Origin: Roseicyclus salinarum
GTDB taxonomy: Bacteria > Pseudomonadota > Alphaproteobacteria > Rhodobacterales > Rhodobacteraceae
Direction: 5' to 3'
Length of the DNA stretch: 64,000 nt
Assembly: GCF_029624655.1 (NCBI RefSeq)
Contig: NZ_JARRSA010000010.1
Span: forward strand, 1-64,000
Part shown: in pieces, positions 1 to 9,021 of the stretch
Layout: each line of letters starts with the position of its first letter
Position numbering within the stretch: position 1 is the first letter of the stretch
The notes under the pieces: generated by a model
The model's database searches: none
Told to the model about the DNA's origin: nothing
What the model saw: only the letters and a program-made list of their open reading frames with translations
Position numbers and translations under genes: made by a program

Positions 1-33
1 ATCCGCGCGCCGGGGAGGGGCCGGCGCGCGGAT
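1..33. repeat. perfect 13-bp inverted repeat (terminator-like hairpin)
   Basis: Positions 1-13 (ATCCGCGCGCCGG) are the exact reverse complement of 21-33, around a 7-base GGAGGGG loop. The hairpin is strong but no T-run follows on the plus strand. It could be the transcription stop of a gene ending left of the window. Nothing else recognisable lies in 34-198. Confidence 0.5.
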
Positions 34-198
34 CGCCGGACGACGCGACGGCGGCTTGGCCTGATTTCGGGGCATTTACGGCACCTTACTGCAAGTCCGC
101 CCCGGAGCCTGCCGCTGGCGGCGGGTCTCGGGGCGCCGGTCCGTTTGCGCCGCCGCGCGGCCGCCGCCCTAGGCACGGGCGCACGCCCGGATCGGCGC

Positions 199-1395
199 TT
201 ACCGGTCCTGCGGCAATCCGCGGGCGCGAAGCTCGCGTGCGTCGCGCGCATCGCGCGCGGCCTCCAGCCGCGACACCGAGGCGGCGACCCGCCGCGCGAT
301 TTCGGGGTCGGGCACGCCCTCGCCGCGCAGCCGCGCGACGACCGCCTTGCCCCTCGCGTCCAGCGGTTGCGTGAACACAAGCCCGTCGAGCGCGTCGTAA
401 GGGACCGCCGCACACGCGGCCAGCGCTTCCATCCGCCGGGCATGTCCCGGCTCGGCCGCGAGACGCCTCAACTGCGCCGCATGCCATGCGCGCCCGTTGC
501 GGTGCAGCGCCGCGAGCGCGGGGTCGCGCAGGTAGCGGGCCACGCGGTCGCGCACCGCGGGCAGATGCCCCAGAAGGTCCCCGCGCTCGGTCTCGTTGCG
601 GTCGAAGATGCCGAAATAGACGGCATCGTACTTGTCGTGCTTGGCGTTCACGTTGCCCCTGAGCTGGCGCAGCAGGAACGCCTCGCGGCTCTTGACCGCG
701 AAGTGGGCCAGTTCCACGAGGGAGTAGCCCAGCGTCACAGCGGACGAACGCCACATGCCCTCCATGAATTGCCGCGTCATCGGACGGCCCGACCCGTTGA
801 CCCAGTCGAACGCGGCGAGGCGGGCCGCCCGCGCGGGGTCCGTCCCTGCGCCCTTCAGCGTCGGGCGATGGATGCCGAGCCGCATGTCCGAGAACGGCCG
901 GAACAGCGTCTTGACGCCCCAGCCCCTGCGGAAGTCGTCGGGCGCGCCGCGCGTGTAGCTTTCGAGGACGAGGCCGGGATCCCAGTCGGTCAGGCCGCAC
1001 GACCCCATGATCCGCCACGTGATCACGATGCCCTCCGTCCCCTCGGGGACCGCCGCGATCAGGTCGGGCAGGCGGCGCCCGCCGACCTTCACCGACACGA
1101 ACTCGTCCGCGTCCAGCACCATGAGCCAGTCGGTCTCGAGGACCGCGCGGTCCTTCTGCGCGGCCTTGAGTGCGCTGGGCTGCGGCTTGCCGCCAGGCGG
1201 CACGGGATTGTCCCGCCGCAGGACCGGGACGCCGATGCGGGCCAGCCGGTCGAGCATCGCGTCCGTGCCGTCCCGGCAATCGTTGGTATAGACCACGATC
1301 CGGTCGAAGCCCACGACCTCCTGGAAGGCGATCCATTCCAGAAGCGAAGGCGCCTCGTCGCGCATCATCGTGAGCGCTGTGATCCGCTGGCCCAT
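199..1395 (-). CDS. glycosyltransferase family 2-type protein (Glyco_tranf_2_4-like)
   Basis: This 398-residue protein opens with TALTMMRDEAPSLLEW, the N-terminal signature of GT-A enzymes of the Glyco_tranf_2_4 type. A DAD metal/nucleotide-sugar motif lies near residues 95-97 (MVLDADEF). Later blocks such as WVNGSGRPM and GNVNAKHDKYDA are shared with the protein at 2423-4270, so the two are paralogues. The role is probably transfer of a sugar to a surface polysaccharide; donor and acceptor cannot be read. The start is the ATG at 1395, the first Met before the conserved block, although its ribosome site is weak. It lies 56 bp downstream of another glycosyltransferase on the same strand and is probably co-transcribed with it. 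Confidence 0.8.
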   Translation of the reverse strand: MGQRITALTMMRDEAPSLLEWIAFQEVVGFDRIVVYTNDCRDGTDAMLDRLARIGVPVLRRDNPVPPGGKPQPSALKAAQKDRAVLETDWLMVLDADEFVSVKVGGRRLPDLIAAVPEGTEGIVITWRIMGSCGLTDWDPGLVLESYTRGAPDDFRRGWGVKTLFRPFSDMRLGIHRPTLKGAGTDPARAARLAAFDWVNGSGRPMTRQFMEGMWRSSAVTLGYSLVELAHFAVKSREAFLLRQLRGNVNAKHDKYDAVYFGIFDRNETERGDLLGHLPAVRDRVARYLRDPALAALHRNGRAWHAAQLRRLAAEPGHARRMEALAACAAVPYDALDGLVFTQPLDARGKAVVARLRGEGVPDPEIARRVAASVSRLEAARDARDARELRARGLPQDR

Positions 1396-1451
1396 GCCGG
1401 GATAGAAGCCCGAAGCGTCTTCGCCCGCAAGAGAGGCGCGGGCGCGGCGGC

Positions 1452-2264
1452 TCACTCCTCGAGGGCGGCGCCCGGGTCGATGCCGATCTCCCGGCACATC
1501 CTCCAGGTGTAGGAGTTCTCGAGCGGCGCGTGCTTTCGCCACCACGGCCGCGTGCCGTTGGTGTAGAGATGCACCGACACCGTCGCCTCCGTGAACCATC
1601 CCTCCACGCGCCCGTGCGGGTCGTAGAACACGTCGTTGAGCTGGAACGGCACGGGATAGAGCGTGTCCGGCGCCATCGCGCGGTCCGCGTCGCCGGTGCG
1701 GCGGGCGAACCATGTGAAGGCCTGCGGCCCGAAGGCCGTGCGCTCGGTGCGGTAGATGCGGACGGCATGGGGCAGGGCCGGGTCCTGCCGCCCGATCTTG
1801 CGGCACTGGTTCCTGTTCCACCAGGGCGGCACCTCGGGGAGGTTCTCGTAGTAGTCGAGAAGCATGGCGACGAGCTCGCAATCCCGCGGCAGGCCGACGA
1901 CCCCGCAGTTCAGCGCCCCGCGCATCCCGTGGCCCGCGAAGATCCACTCCCATTCGTCGGGGAAGGGCGCGTGGCAGAATGCGTCGCAGTCGATCCAGAT
2001 CGCGCCTGTGGCCCTTATCATCCGGTAGCGGAACACGTTCGAGAGGTAGGAGGCGGATGTCTGCGCGACGAGATCCATCGGTATGTCCATGATCTCGGAG
2101 GCGGGCCGGAGGTCCACGCCCTCGGGCGCGTTGGCGACCTCGCCCGTGCAGTAGAGCGTCACGGGATGGCCGTGTCGCAGGTGCGAGGCGAGGCAGAGCT
2201 GGTTGAGGTAGTGGAGCCGGTCGCCGATCCAGAGCGAGGCGACGGGGCGGCGGTCGTGGGCCAT
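1452..2264 (-). CDS. DXD-motif glycosyltransferase (glycosyltransferase sugar-binding region type)
   Basis: The 270-residue protein starts with VASLWIGDRLHYLNQLCLAS, a pattern of the family-32/capsular DXD glycosyltransferases. It carries the DXD motif as IWIDCDAF near residues 90-96, preceded by the usual SYLSNVFRYRMI helix. No membrane segment is visible, so a cytoplasmic or peripheral enzyme of surface-glycan synthesis is likely. The ATG at 2264 is chosen because GGAG stands 6 bases upstream; the frame stays open to 2354 but the extra residues look non-coding. It forms a minus-strand set with the glycosyltransferases on either side. The sugar specificity is unknown. Confidence 0.8.
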   Translation of the reverse strand: MAHDRRPVASLWIGDRLHYLNQLCLASHLRHGHPVTLYCTGEVANAPEGVDLRPASEIMDIPMDLVAQTSASYLSNVFRYRMIRATGAIWIDCDAFCHAPFPDEWEWIFAGHGMRGALNCGVVGLPRDCELVAMLLDYYENLPEVPPWWNRNQCRKIGRQDPALPHAVRIYRTERTAFGPQAFTWFARRTGDADRAMAPDTLYPVPFQLNDVFYDPHGRVEGWFTEATVSVHLYTNGTRPWWRKHAPLENSYTWRMCREIGIDPGAALEE

Positions 2265-2373
2265 GCGGGGCTCCGCGGTGAGTGGGGCGGCGCGTCCGAT
2301 CTGGCGCGCGGCCAACGCTCGGGCGAGCTTCGTCCATTTTCGGTGGCGTGACAATCGCGTCGCGGGCGTGCGC

Positions 2374-2407
2374 GCCTCCGGCGGGGCGTATTTGGGGAAA
2401 GATGAAG
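2374..2407. repeat. dispersed intergenic repeat, copy a
   Basis: GCCTCCGGCGGGGCG followed by TATTTGGGGAAAGATGAAG. The same module recurs between genes at about 4350, 9515, 19158, 47055 and 57291. The GC-rich half can fold (GCCTCC/GGCGGG), and the element lies just past the stop of the gene ending at 2423. Confidence 0.6.
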
Positions 2408-2422
2408 GAGCTGCGGTCCTCG

Positions 2423-4270
2423 TCAGGTCCCGCGGTCGAATTGCAGGCTGCCCGCGCCGGCGCGGTCCGTCGCCTCGCGGAAACCCGCCTCGTGCAGGAC
2501 GGGGGCGTAGGCCGCGCGCAGGGCGCGCGCGCCGGCGGCCGAGGCGAAGGGCAGGACGACGCGGGCCAGTGGCGACAGGTCCTGCGCGGCGAGGGCCGGG
2601 GGCGGCACCGCCTCGGGACGGGCGAGCCGAAGGACCGTGGGGCGGAATGCGGCGATCAGGGCGGCGAGCCCCGGCGCCCCGGCCCCGCCGCCGTTGGGGG
2701 GACCCAGCGGGTCGGCGGTGAGGCGCAGGCGCGGGCCGTCGGCGACCCCGGCCCGTTCGGCGACGCGCCGGGCGAGGGGGATCAGGCCGGGGCGGTCGTC
2801 CTGTGCCAGAACGAGGAGCCCGTCGACCTCGGCGAGCGCGCGCAGGGGAATGAAGGCGAGCCCGGTGCCGATGTCGAGAAGGCGCGCGCCCGGCTCGAGA
2901 TAGGCCGCGATGTTGCGGGCGTGGCGGCGCTCGAAGCGGCCTACGCGGATGGCCTCGAGCGCCGTGGGTTCCAGCACGCGCGGGTCGGCGGGCAGGTCGA
3001 TGCCCTGGTTGCGCACCCAGTCCGCGATCTCGCCCGGAGCGGTTCCGGGCGGCGCGGGGGCGGGTGGTGCAGGGTTGTGGGGGTGTGGGACGTGGCGGCC
3101 CCCTTCGGTCGTGTCCGCGGGCGTGGCGGCCTTCCGTTCGACGCGGGCCATCCGCGCCGCGATGCGGGCCGGGTCGCGGGCCTTGGGCGGGCGCGCGTCG
3201 ACCTGTTCGATGGGCGTCCTCGACGCGGCGAGGAGGCTTTCGCGGAGCGCCGCGTGGCCGCGGGTCCGCCGCATCGCGGCCAGCCGCACCTCGACACGGG
3301 CCTGCGCGGCCTCGTGGAGATCGGCAAGGATCGGGTCGGCGAGGAGGGCCGTCATGACCTCGCGGCGGCGCGGGGCGTGGCGCAGGATGCCGCGATCCTC
3401 GGCCTCGTTGCGGTCCTGAAGGGCCCAGTAGGCGGCGTCGTACTTGTCCTTCTTGGCGTTGACGTTGCCCCGCGCCTTGCGCAGGGCGTAGGCGTCGGCG
3501 GACTTGAGCGCGTAGTGGTTCATCTGCGCCCAGTCATGGCCGACCGTGCGCCGGATCGAGCGCCATCCGCGGAACCTGAAATACGGCTCCATCGGCCGGC
3601 CCGAGCCGTTCAGCCACTTCACGCTGTCGGGGAAGCCTGTGGCGAGCCACTTGTTGCGGATCGAGGGGCGGTGGATGCCGAGCTTCCAGTAGGCGGGATC
3701 GAAGCGGAACAGCGTCTTGACCCCCCAGCCCTTGTTCCAGTCGAGGGGCGCGGCCCGGACGAACTGCTCGGTCACGGGCGCGCGGGACCAGTCGGCGATG
3801 CCCGACGAGCCGAAGATGCGCCATGTGAGCACGATGCCGTTCGCGCCCTCGGCGACGACGGCGTCGAGCAGGCCGTCGAGCGTGCCCGAGGGGTGGTTGA
3901 TACACAGGAACTCGTCCGCGTCGCACAGCAGCAGCCAGTCCGAGCGCGCAACGAGAGGGTCGTCCTGCGCGTGGCGGATGGCGGAGGGCTGGGGCTTCAT
4001 CCCGGCGGGGATCGTGTTGTCGCGGTGATGCGCGAGGCCGAGCTCCTGCAACCGGCGCAGCATCTCGACCGTGCCATCCGTGCAGTCGTTCGTGTAGACG
4101 AGGATGTCGGTGAAGCCGACGGCGATGTGGTGGGCGACCCATTCGAGGAGGTAGGGCGCCTCGTCCTTCATCATCGAGACGACCATGACGCGCCCGTGCC
4201 GGGAGGCGGGCGCGAGACGGGAAAGGAGGCTATCGTGCTGCACCTGCCCTGCGGGCCCCCGGGGTTCCAA
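2423..4270 (-). CDS. glycosyltransferase fused to a degenerate SAM-methyltransferase-like domain
   Basis: This is a 615-residue two-domain protein. Residues about 29-330 are a GT-A domain paralogous to the gene at 199-1395 (MVVSMMKDEAPYLLEW, DAD near 117-119, WLNGSGRPM, GNVNAKKDKYDA). A proline-rich linker with HPHNPAPPAPAPPG follows. The last ~190 residues contain LEPGARLLDIGTGLAFIPL, which resembles methyltransferase motif I, but later motifs are poorly conserved. The domain may be non-catalytic or FkbM-like. The longest frame begins with TTG at 4270; an ATG at 4186 directly before the conserved block is an equally good start. A role in cell-surface glycan assembly is inferred from the three adjacent glycosyltransferases. 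Confidence 0.75.
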   Translation of the reverse strand: MEPRGPAGQVQHDSLLSRLAPASRHGRVMVVSMMKDEAPYLLEWVAHHIAVGFTDILVYTNDCTDGTVEMLRRLQELGLAHHRDNTIPAGMKPQPSAIRHAQDDPLVARSDWLLLCDADEFLCINHPSGTLDGLLDAVVAEGANGIVLTWRIFGSSGIADWSRAPVTEQFVRAAPLDWNKGWGVKTLFRFDPAYWKLGIHRPSIRNKWLATGFPDSVKWLNGSGRPMEPYFRFRGWRSIRRTVGHDWAQMNHYALKSADAYALRKARGNVNAKKDKYDAAYWALQDRNEAEDRGILRHAPRRREVMTALLADPILADLHEAAQARVEVRLAAMRRTRGHAALRESLLAASRTPIEQVDARPPKARDPARIAARMARVERKAATPADTTEGGRHVPHPHNPAPPAPAPPGTAPGEIADWVRNQGIDLPADPRVLEPTALEAIRVGRFERRHARNIAAYLEPGARLLDIGTGLAFIPLRALAEVDGLLVLAQDDRPGLIPLARRVAERAGVADGPRLRLTADPLGPPNGGGAGAPGLAALIAAFRPTVLRLARPEAVPPPALAAQDLSPLARVVLPFASAAGARALRAAYAPVLHEAGFREATDRAGAGSLQFDRGT

Positions 4271-4349
4271 GTTTCACCCGTTCGATAGCACGGCGGCCGG
4301 GGCCGCGGCCAGAACCGGCGCCGGTCCCGCCGCGAGCGTGGGCGCGGAT

Positions 4350-4371
4350 GCGTATTTTGGGAAAGATGAAG
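4350..4371. repeat. dispersed intergenic repeat, copy b
   Basis: GCGTATTTTGGGAAAGATGA plus AG, in the same plus-strand orientation as copy a. It lies 9 bp beyond the stop of the transporter gene ending at 4381. Confidence 0.55.
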
Positions 4372-4380
4372 CCCGGACGA

Positions 4381-5262
4381 TCAGAGCAGGCTGTCGGGCA
4401 GCTTCTGTTCGGCGGCGGTGTTGGCGCGGCGGAAGATCAGGGTGACGAGCGTCGAGGTCAGGACGATGAAGAGCGAGTAGAGCGCGCCGACGGCCATGAT
4501 GCCCTGCTGCTCGGGGCCCGAGAAGGTGAGCGCGATGATCGCGATGGCGAGCGGCCCGTTCTGGATGCCCGTCTCCAGCGCGACGGTGCGCGCGTTCCTG
4601 GGATGGAGGCTGAGCGCACGCGCGAAGGCGTAGCCGATGGCGATGCCGAAGACGCCGAGCATGATGGCCACGAAGTAGGTCGCGGGCGTGGTCGTCAGCA
4701 GGAACTGCCAGTTCCGGGGGACCCACGAAATCGCGATGAAGGCGATGAAGAAGAGCGCGAGGGCCGATCCCATGAATTCGGTCACCGCGCCCACGTTGGC
4801 GTTGATCCGGCGCAGGCCCATGCCTATCGCCACCGGCACCAGCAGGATCAGGAGGGTGATGACGATGTTCTCGCGCGGGATCGTGAGGTCGAGCGCGGAG
4901 GCGTAGATCAGAAGCACGATCGGGATCAGGACGACGCCGAACACGGTGGAGGTCACGGTCATCAGGACCGAGAGCGCGAGGTTGCCCTTGGAGAAGTAGG
5001 TGAAGATGTTGGAGGTCGTGCCGCCCGGCATGCAGGACATGATGAGAAGTCCGACGGCGATGGGATCCGGCAGGTCGAGGGTGATCGCCATGACGAAGCC
5101 GATCAGGGGCATGAAGCCGTATTGCGAGATCACCCCGATGGCGAGGCCGTAGGGGCGCCTGAGCGCCAGCCAGAAGTCGCGCGGCGTGAGCGAGGCGCCC
5201 ATGCCCAGCATGATGACGAAGATCATGAGCGCGAGGAGCGCCTGTTCGAAGGCCCCGACCAT
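4381..5262 (-). CDS. bile acid:sodium symporter (BASS) family transporter
   Basis: The 293-residue protein is hydrophobic throughout, with about nine predicted membrane spans. It carries the family signatures SCMPGGTTSNIFTYFSKGN and ALETGIQNGPLAIAI, which match the sodium- and substrate-binding regions of the BASS/SBF family. Members import organic anions such as bile acids, pantoate or 2-keto acids with sodium; the substrate here cannot be read. It starts 6 bp after the stop of the acyl-CoA ligase gene on the same strand, so the two are very likely one operon. That suggests uptake and CoA activation of the same carboxylic acid, which is an inference from position only. Confidence 0.88.
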   Translation of the reverse strand: MVGAFEQALLALMIFVIMLGMGASLTPRDFWLALRRPYGLAIGVISQYGFMPLIGFVMAITLDLPDPIAVGLLIMSCMPGGTTSNIFTYFSKGNLALSVLMTVTSTVFGVVLIPIVLLIYASALDLTIPRENIVITLLILLVPVAIGMGLRRINANVGAVTEFMGSALALFFIAFIAISWVPRNWQFLLTTTPATYFVAIMLGVFGIAIGYAFARALSLHPRNARTVALETGIQNGPLAIAIIALTFSGPEQQGIMAVGALYSLFIVLTSTLVTLIFRRANTAAEQKLPDSLL

Positions 5263-5268
5263 CGCGCG

Positions 5269-7002
5269 CTACTCCGCCGCCTGCCGGGCGGGCGCCTGCG
5301 CGAGCTCGGCCGCGCGTAGGTCCTTGCGGAGGATCTTGCCCACGTTCGACTTGGGCAGCTCGTCGCGGAACTCGACCCGTCTGGGGATCTTGTAGGCGGT
5401 CAGGTGCTCCTTGCAGTGCGCGCGGATGTCGGCCTCGGTCAGGCTGCGGTCGCGGAGGACGACGAAGGCCTTGACCGCCTCGCCGCTGCTGTCGTCGGGC
5501 ACGCCGATGACCGCGCTTTCGAGGATGCCGGGATGGGTGGCGAGGCAGTCCTCGACCTCGTTGGGGTAGACGTTGAAGCCCGAAACGACGACCATGTCCT
5601 TCTTGCGGTCGACGATGCGGATGTATCCGTCCGCGTCCATCACGCCGATGTCGCCGGTCAGGAACCAGTCGCCGCGCATCACCTTCGCGGTCTCGTCGGG
5701 GCGGCGCCAGTAGCCCTTCATAACCTGCGGGCCGCGGGCCGCGATCTCGCCGGGTTCGCCGTGGGGCACGGGCGCGCCGTCCTCGCCGAGGCAGGCGACG
5801 TCGGTGGAGGGCAGCGGCACGCCGATGGAGCCCGACCGCGTCTTGCCGAGCGGGTTGAAGGTCAGGACCGGCGAGGTCTCCGTCAGGCCGTAGCCCTGCA
5901 GGAGGGGCCTGCCGGTGATCTCTTCCCAGCGCTCGGCCACCGCGGACTGGAGCGCCATGCCGCCCGCCGAGGCGAATTTCAGGTGCCGGGGCGGCGTGTC
6001 GAGGAACCATGGCTCGTGCGCCAGCCCGTTGAAGAGCGTGTTGACCCCGCTCATCCATGTGACGGGGTAGTTCTCGAAGGCGCGGCGCAGGTTGCCGAGC
6101 GGCCTGGGGTTCGGGATCAGGAGGTTGCGCCCGCCAAGCGCCCAGAACCCCAGCAGGTTCACCGTGAAGGCGAGGATGTGGTAGAGCGGCAGCGCCGTCA
6201 GCGCGACCTCGCGGCCCTTCTCCAGGCCCTCGATCAGCTCGAATGTCTGTTCCATGTTCAGGATCAGGTTGCCGTGCGTCAGCATCGCGCCCTTGGCGAC
6301 GCCGGTGGTGCCGCCGGTGTATTGCAGCACGGCGACGTCGTCGGGCCCGAGCGAGGCGCTGTAGTCCGAGACCTCGACGTGATCCCGGCTCCGGTGCGCG
6401 CGCCCGGCGGCGATGGCGTCGGGCAGGCGGATATGGGCGGTCTCGATCGGCGAGACCGAGCGGTCCCAGTAGCGCTGGACGAGGCCCACGATGCCGCGCG
6501 GCATCCGGGGGAAGAACTCGGCCACGCGGGTGACGATGACGTTGGGGATCGGGTGGCCGCGGGTGGCGGCGGGAATCTTGTCGGCGAACATGTCGACGGT
6601 GATCAGCGCATGTGGCGCGGCGTCCTCGAACTGCTTGCCCATCTCGTCGGCGGTATAGAGCGGGTTGACGTTGACCAGCACGCATCCCGCCTTGAAGACG
6701 GCGAAGGCCGCGACCGGGAAGGACAGGCAGTTGGGCATCTGCAGGGCGACCCGGTCGCCGGCGGACAGGCCCGCCACCTCGCGCAGGTAGATCGCAAGCG
6801 CATCCGACATCTCGTCGACCTGCGCGAAGCTGAGCGTGCCGTTCATGCCGTTGGGCAGCACGCAGGTGAAGGCCGGGCTGGCGCGGTAGGTCTCGGCGAT
6901 CCCGCCGATCAGGTCCGGCAGGATGCGATGGCTCGCGCTTTCGATCACGGGCCGGACGTGCGGACCGTAGAACGCCGTCCAAGGACGTGTTGTATCGGAC
7001 AT
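5269..7002 (-). CDS. long-chain fatty acid-CoA ligase (AMP-forming)
   Basis: This 577-residue ANL-superfamily enzyme activates a carboxylic acid to its CoA thioester through an acyl-adenylate. The P-loop-like motif YTGGTTGVAKGAML lies at residues 228-241. GYGLTETSPV and the hinge GDIGVMDADGYIRIVDRKKD follow, and the C-terminal catalytic lysine region NVGKILRKDLR is intact. Overall layout is that of FadD-type long-chain ligases. The ATG at 7002 is chosen over the longer frame to 7026 because GGGAGG stands about 6 bases upstream. It is the first gene of a probable operon with the BASS transporter. Chain-length specificity is not determinable. Confidence 0.88.
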   Translation of the reverse strand: MSDTTRPWTAFYGPHVRPVIESASHRILPDLIGGIAETYRASPAFTCVLPNGMNGTLSFAQVDEMSDALAIYLREVAGLSAGDRVALQMPNCLSFPVAAFAVFKAGCVLVNVNPLYTADEMGKQFEDAAPHALITVDMFADKIPAATRGHPIPNVIVTRVAEFFPRMPRGIVGLVQRYWDRSVSPIETAHIRLPDAIAAGRAHRSRDHVEVSDYSASLGPDDVAVLQYTGGTTGVAKGAMLTHGNLILNMEQTFELIEGLEKGREVALTALPLYHILAFTVNLLGFWALGGRNLLIPNPRPLGNLRRAFENYPVTWMSGVNTLFNGLAHEPWFLDTPPRHLKFASAGGMALQSAVAERWEEITGRPLLQGYGLTETSPVLTFNPLGKTRSGSIGVPLPSTDVACLGEDGAPVPHGEPGEIAARGPQVMKGYWRRPDETAKVMRGDWFLTGDIGVMDADGYIRIVDRKKDMVVVSGFNVYPNEVEDCLATHPGILESAVIGVPDDSSGEAVKAFVVLRDRSLTEADIRAHCKEHLTAYKIPRRVEFRDELPKSNVGKILRKDLRAAELAQAPARQAAE

Positions 7003-7153
7003 GAGGTTCCTCCCTCGAACGCTCACGAAACTCCCTGACGCGCGAGCTTACCCGAAACTTCGCGTCACGGAAGCCGGACGTTGCGGAAGCGTCGGGGTGC
7101 GGCGTTCGGCGGCGGCGCGGTTTGCGGTGTCGCCCGGCGGCCGGCGGCCGGGC

Positions 7154-7507
7154 TCAGCTGCCGCGATAGGTCGAAAAGCCGTAGGGCGACAGCAGAAGCG
7201 GCACGTGATAATGCGCCTCGCGCGCCATTCCGAAGCGGATCGGCACAACGTCGAGAAACAGCGGCTCCTCTCCCGCCGTCCCCGTGGCCCGCAGGTAGTC
7301 GCCGGCCTCGAATACCAGCTCGTAGGTGCCGGTGCGGAACCTCTCGCGCGGCAGGATCGGCGCGTCGGTGCGGCCGTCGTCGTTGGTGACGGCCTCCGCC
7401 AGCGTCTCGCGCACCGTGCCCTCCAGCCGGTGAAGCGTGATGCGCAGGCCCGCCGCAGGACAGCCGCGCGCCGTATCGAGGACATGCGTCGTGAGAAATC
7501 CGGCCAT
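7154..7507 (-). CDS. uraH: 5-hydroxyisourate hydrolase (transthyretin-like)
   Basis: This 117-residue protein hydrolyses 5-hydroxyisourate, the product of urate oxidation, to OHCU. It has the two diagnostic ends of the family: [19 protein letters not shown] at the N-terminus with the catalytic His, and a C-terminus ending in YRGS. An internal [15 protein letters not shown] block is also typical. The ATG at 7507 follows GGGAGG by 6 bases; the open frame to 7618 has no coding character. It is transcribed divergently from the PuuE-UraD fusion gene that performs the next two steps, with a short shared promoter region in between. Confidence 0.92.
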   Translation of the reverse strand: MAGFLTTHVLDTARGCPAAGLRITLHRLEGTVRETLAEAVTNDDGRTDAPILPRERFRTGTYELVFEAGDYLRATGTAGEEPLFLDVVPIRFGMAREAHYHVPLLLSPYGFSTYRGS

Positions 7508-7611
7508 TTCTGCCTCCCTGATGCGCGGCAACACTTCCCCAGCCACAAGGCGCTTGCAAGCCCCCGGAGGCTTGGCCAAGTCTCGGGGCGCCGCAGCAGG
7601 AGGCGCCGGAC

Positions 7612-9021
7612 ATGACACGCTACCCCCGAGACATGACGGGCCACGGCCCGACCCCGCCCGACCCGCAATGGCCGGGAGGCGCGCGGATCGCCGTTCAGGT
7701 CGTGGTGAACTACGAGGAGGGGGGCGAGAACAACATCCTGCACGGCGATTTGGCGTCCGAGGCGTTCCTGTCGGAGATCGTCGGCGCCTCCGCCTGGCCG
7801 GGGCAGCGCCACTGGAACATGGAATCGATCTACGAATACGGCGCGCGGGCGGGGTTCTGGCGGCTGCATGCCATGCTGAAGGACCTGCCGGTGACCGTCT
7901 ACGGCGTCGCGACCGCGCTTGCGCGCGCGCCCGAGCAGGTCGCGGCGATGAAGCGGGCCGGCTGGGAGATCGCGTCCCACGGGTTGAAATGGGTCGAGTA
8001 CAAGGACTTCGCCGTGGAGGACGAGCGCGCCCACATGCGCGAGGCGATCCGCCTCCACCAGGAAGTCGTCGGTGAGCGCCCGCGCGGCTGGTATACCGGC
8101 CGCTGCTCGGCCGACACCGTGCGCCTCGTCGCGGAGGAGGGTGGCTTCGCCTACGCCGCGGACGCCTACGCCGACGATCTGCCCTACTGGATGCGCTTCG
8201 GCGACAGGGACCAGCTGGTCGTTCCCTACACGCTCGACGCCAACGACATGCGCTTCGCCACGCCGCAGGGCTTCAACTCGGGCGACCAGTTCGAGACCTA
8301 CCTGCGCGACAGCTTCGACACGCTCTATGCCGAAGGCGCCGCCGGCGCGCCCAAGATGCTGTCGATCGGCCTGCATTGCCGCCTCGCGGGGCGCCCCGGC
8401 CGCGCCGCGGCGCTGAAGCGCGCGCTCGATCACATGGCCGCGCATGACGGCGTGTGGTTCGCCACCCGCCTGCAGATCGCCGAGCACTGGGCCGCGACCC
8501 ATCCCCCGAAATCCGCGCCGCGCCCCTCGGAGATGGACCTCGCCGCCTTCGTGGCGGAGTTCGGCGGCATCTTCGAGCATTCCCCGTGGATCGCCGAGCG
8601 CGCCCACGCTCTGGAGCTGGGCCCGACCCACGACACCGCGCTCGGCGTCCATTCCGCGCTCGCCCGCGCCTTCCGCTCGGCCACGCCCGAGGAGCGCCTC
8701 GGCGTCCTGCGCGCCCACCCCGATCTTGCCGGCAAGCTGGCCGCCGCGCGTCGCCTGACTGCCGAAAGCACCGCCGAGCAGGCCTCCGCCGGCCTCGACG
8801 CCCTGACCGACGCCGAGCGCGCCGAGTTCACTGCCCTGAACGACGCATACACGGCGAAATTCGGCTTTCCCTTCATCATCGCCGTGCGCGACCACGACAG
8901 GCAGGCGATCCTCGAGGCCTTCCGCCGCCGCCTCGGCCAATCCGCCGAGGCCGAGTTCGCCGAGGCCTGCGCCCAGGTCGAACGCATCGCCGAGCTGCGC
9001 CTTGAGGACAGGTTGCCATGA
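7612..9021 (+). CDS. bifunctional allantoinase (PuuE type)/OHCU decarboxylase fusion
   Basis: The 469-residue protein fuses two steps of urate breakdown. Residues about 1-300 are a polysaccharide-deacetylase-fold PuuE domain (metal-independent allantoinase), seen in [29 protein letters not shown] and [14 protein letters not shown]. Residues about 305-469 are an OHCU decarboxylase domain (UraD) with [23 protein letters not shown] and [14 protein letters not shown]. Together they would convert OHCU to S-allantoin and then allantoin to allantoate. AGGAGG lies 8 bases before the ATG. The stop overlaps the start of the ureidoglycolate lyase gene (ATGA), indicating translational coupling. The preceding gene on the other strand supplies OHCU. 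Confidence 0.9.
   Translation: MTRYPRDMTGHGPTPPDPQWPGGARIAVQVVVNYEEGGENNILHGDLASEAFLSEIVGASAWPGQRHWNMESIYEYGARAGFWRLHAMLKDLPVTVYGVATALARAPEQVAAMKRAGWEIASHGLKWVEYKDFAVEDERAHMREAIRLHQEVVGERPRGWYTGRCSADTVRLVAEEGGFAYAADAYADDLPYWMRFGDRDQLVVPYTLDANDMRFATPQGFNSGDQFETYLRDSFDTLYAEGAAGAPKMLSIGLHCRLAGRPGRAAALKRALDHMAAHDGVWFATRLQIAEHWAATHPPKSAPRPSEMDLAAFVAEFGGIFEHSPWIAERAHALELGPTHDTALGVHSALARAFRSATPEERLGVLRAHPDLAGKLAAARRLTAESTAEQASAGLDALTDAERAEFTALNDAYTAKFGFPFIIAVRDHDRQAILEAFRRRLGQSAEAEFAEACAQVERIAELRLEDRLP

Noticed and set aside
2282-4288. 668-codon open frame on the plus strand opposite the glycosyltransferase fusion gene
   Set aside because: Its translation is Arg/Gly-rich without domain logic and mirrors a well-conserved minus-strand gene. 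High GC content makes long antisense frames common.
4274-6982. 902-codon minus-strand frame spanning the transporter and acyl-CoA ligase region
   Set aside because: It is the out-of-frame shadow of two clear genes on the same strand; its residues are almost all Arg, Ala, Gly and Pro.
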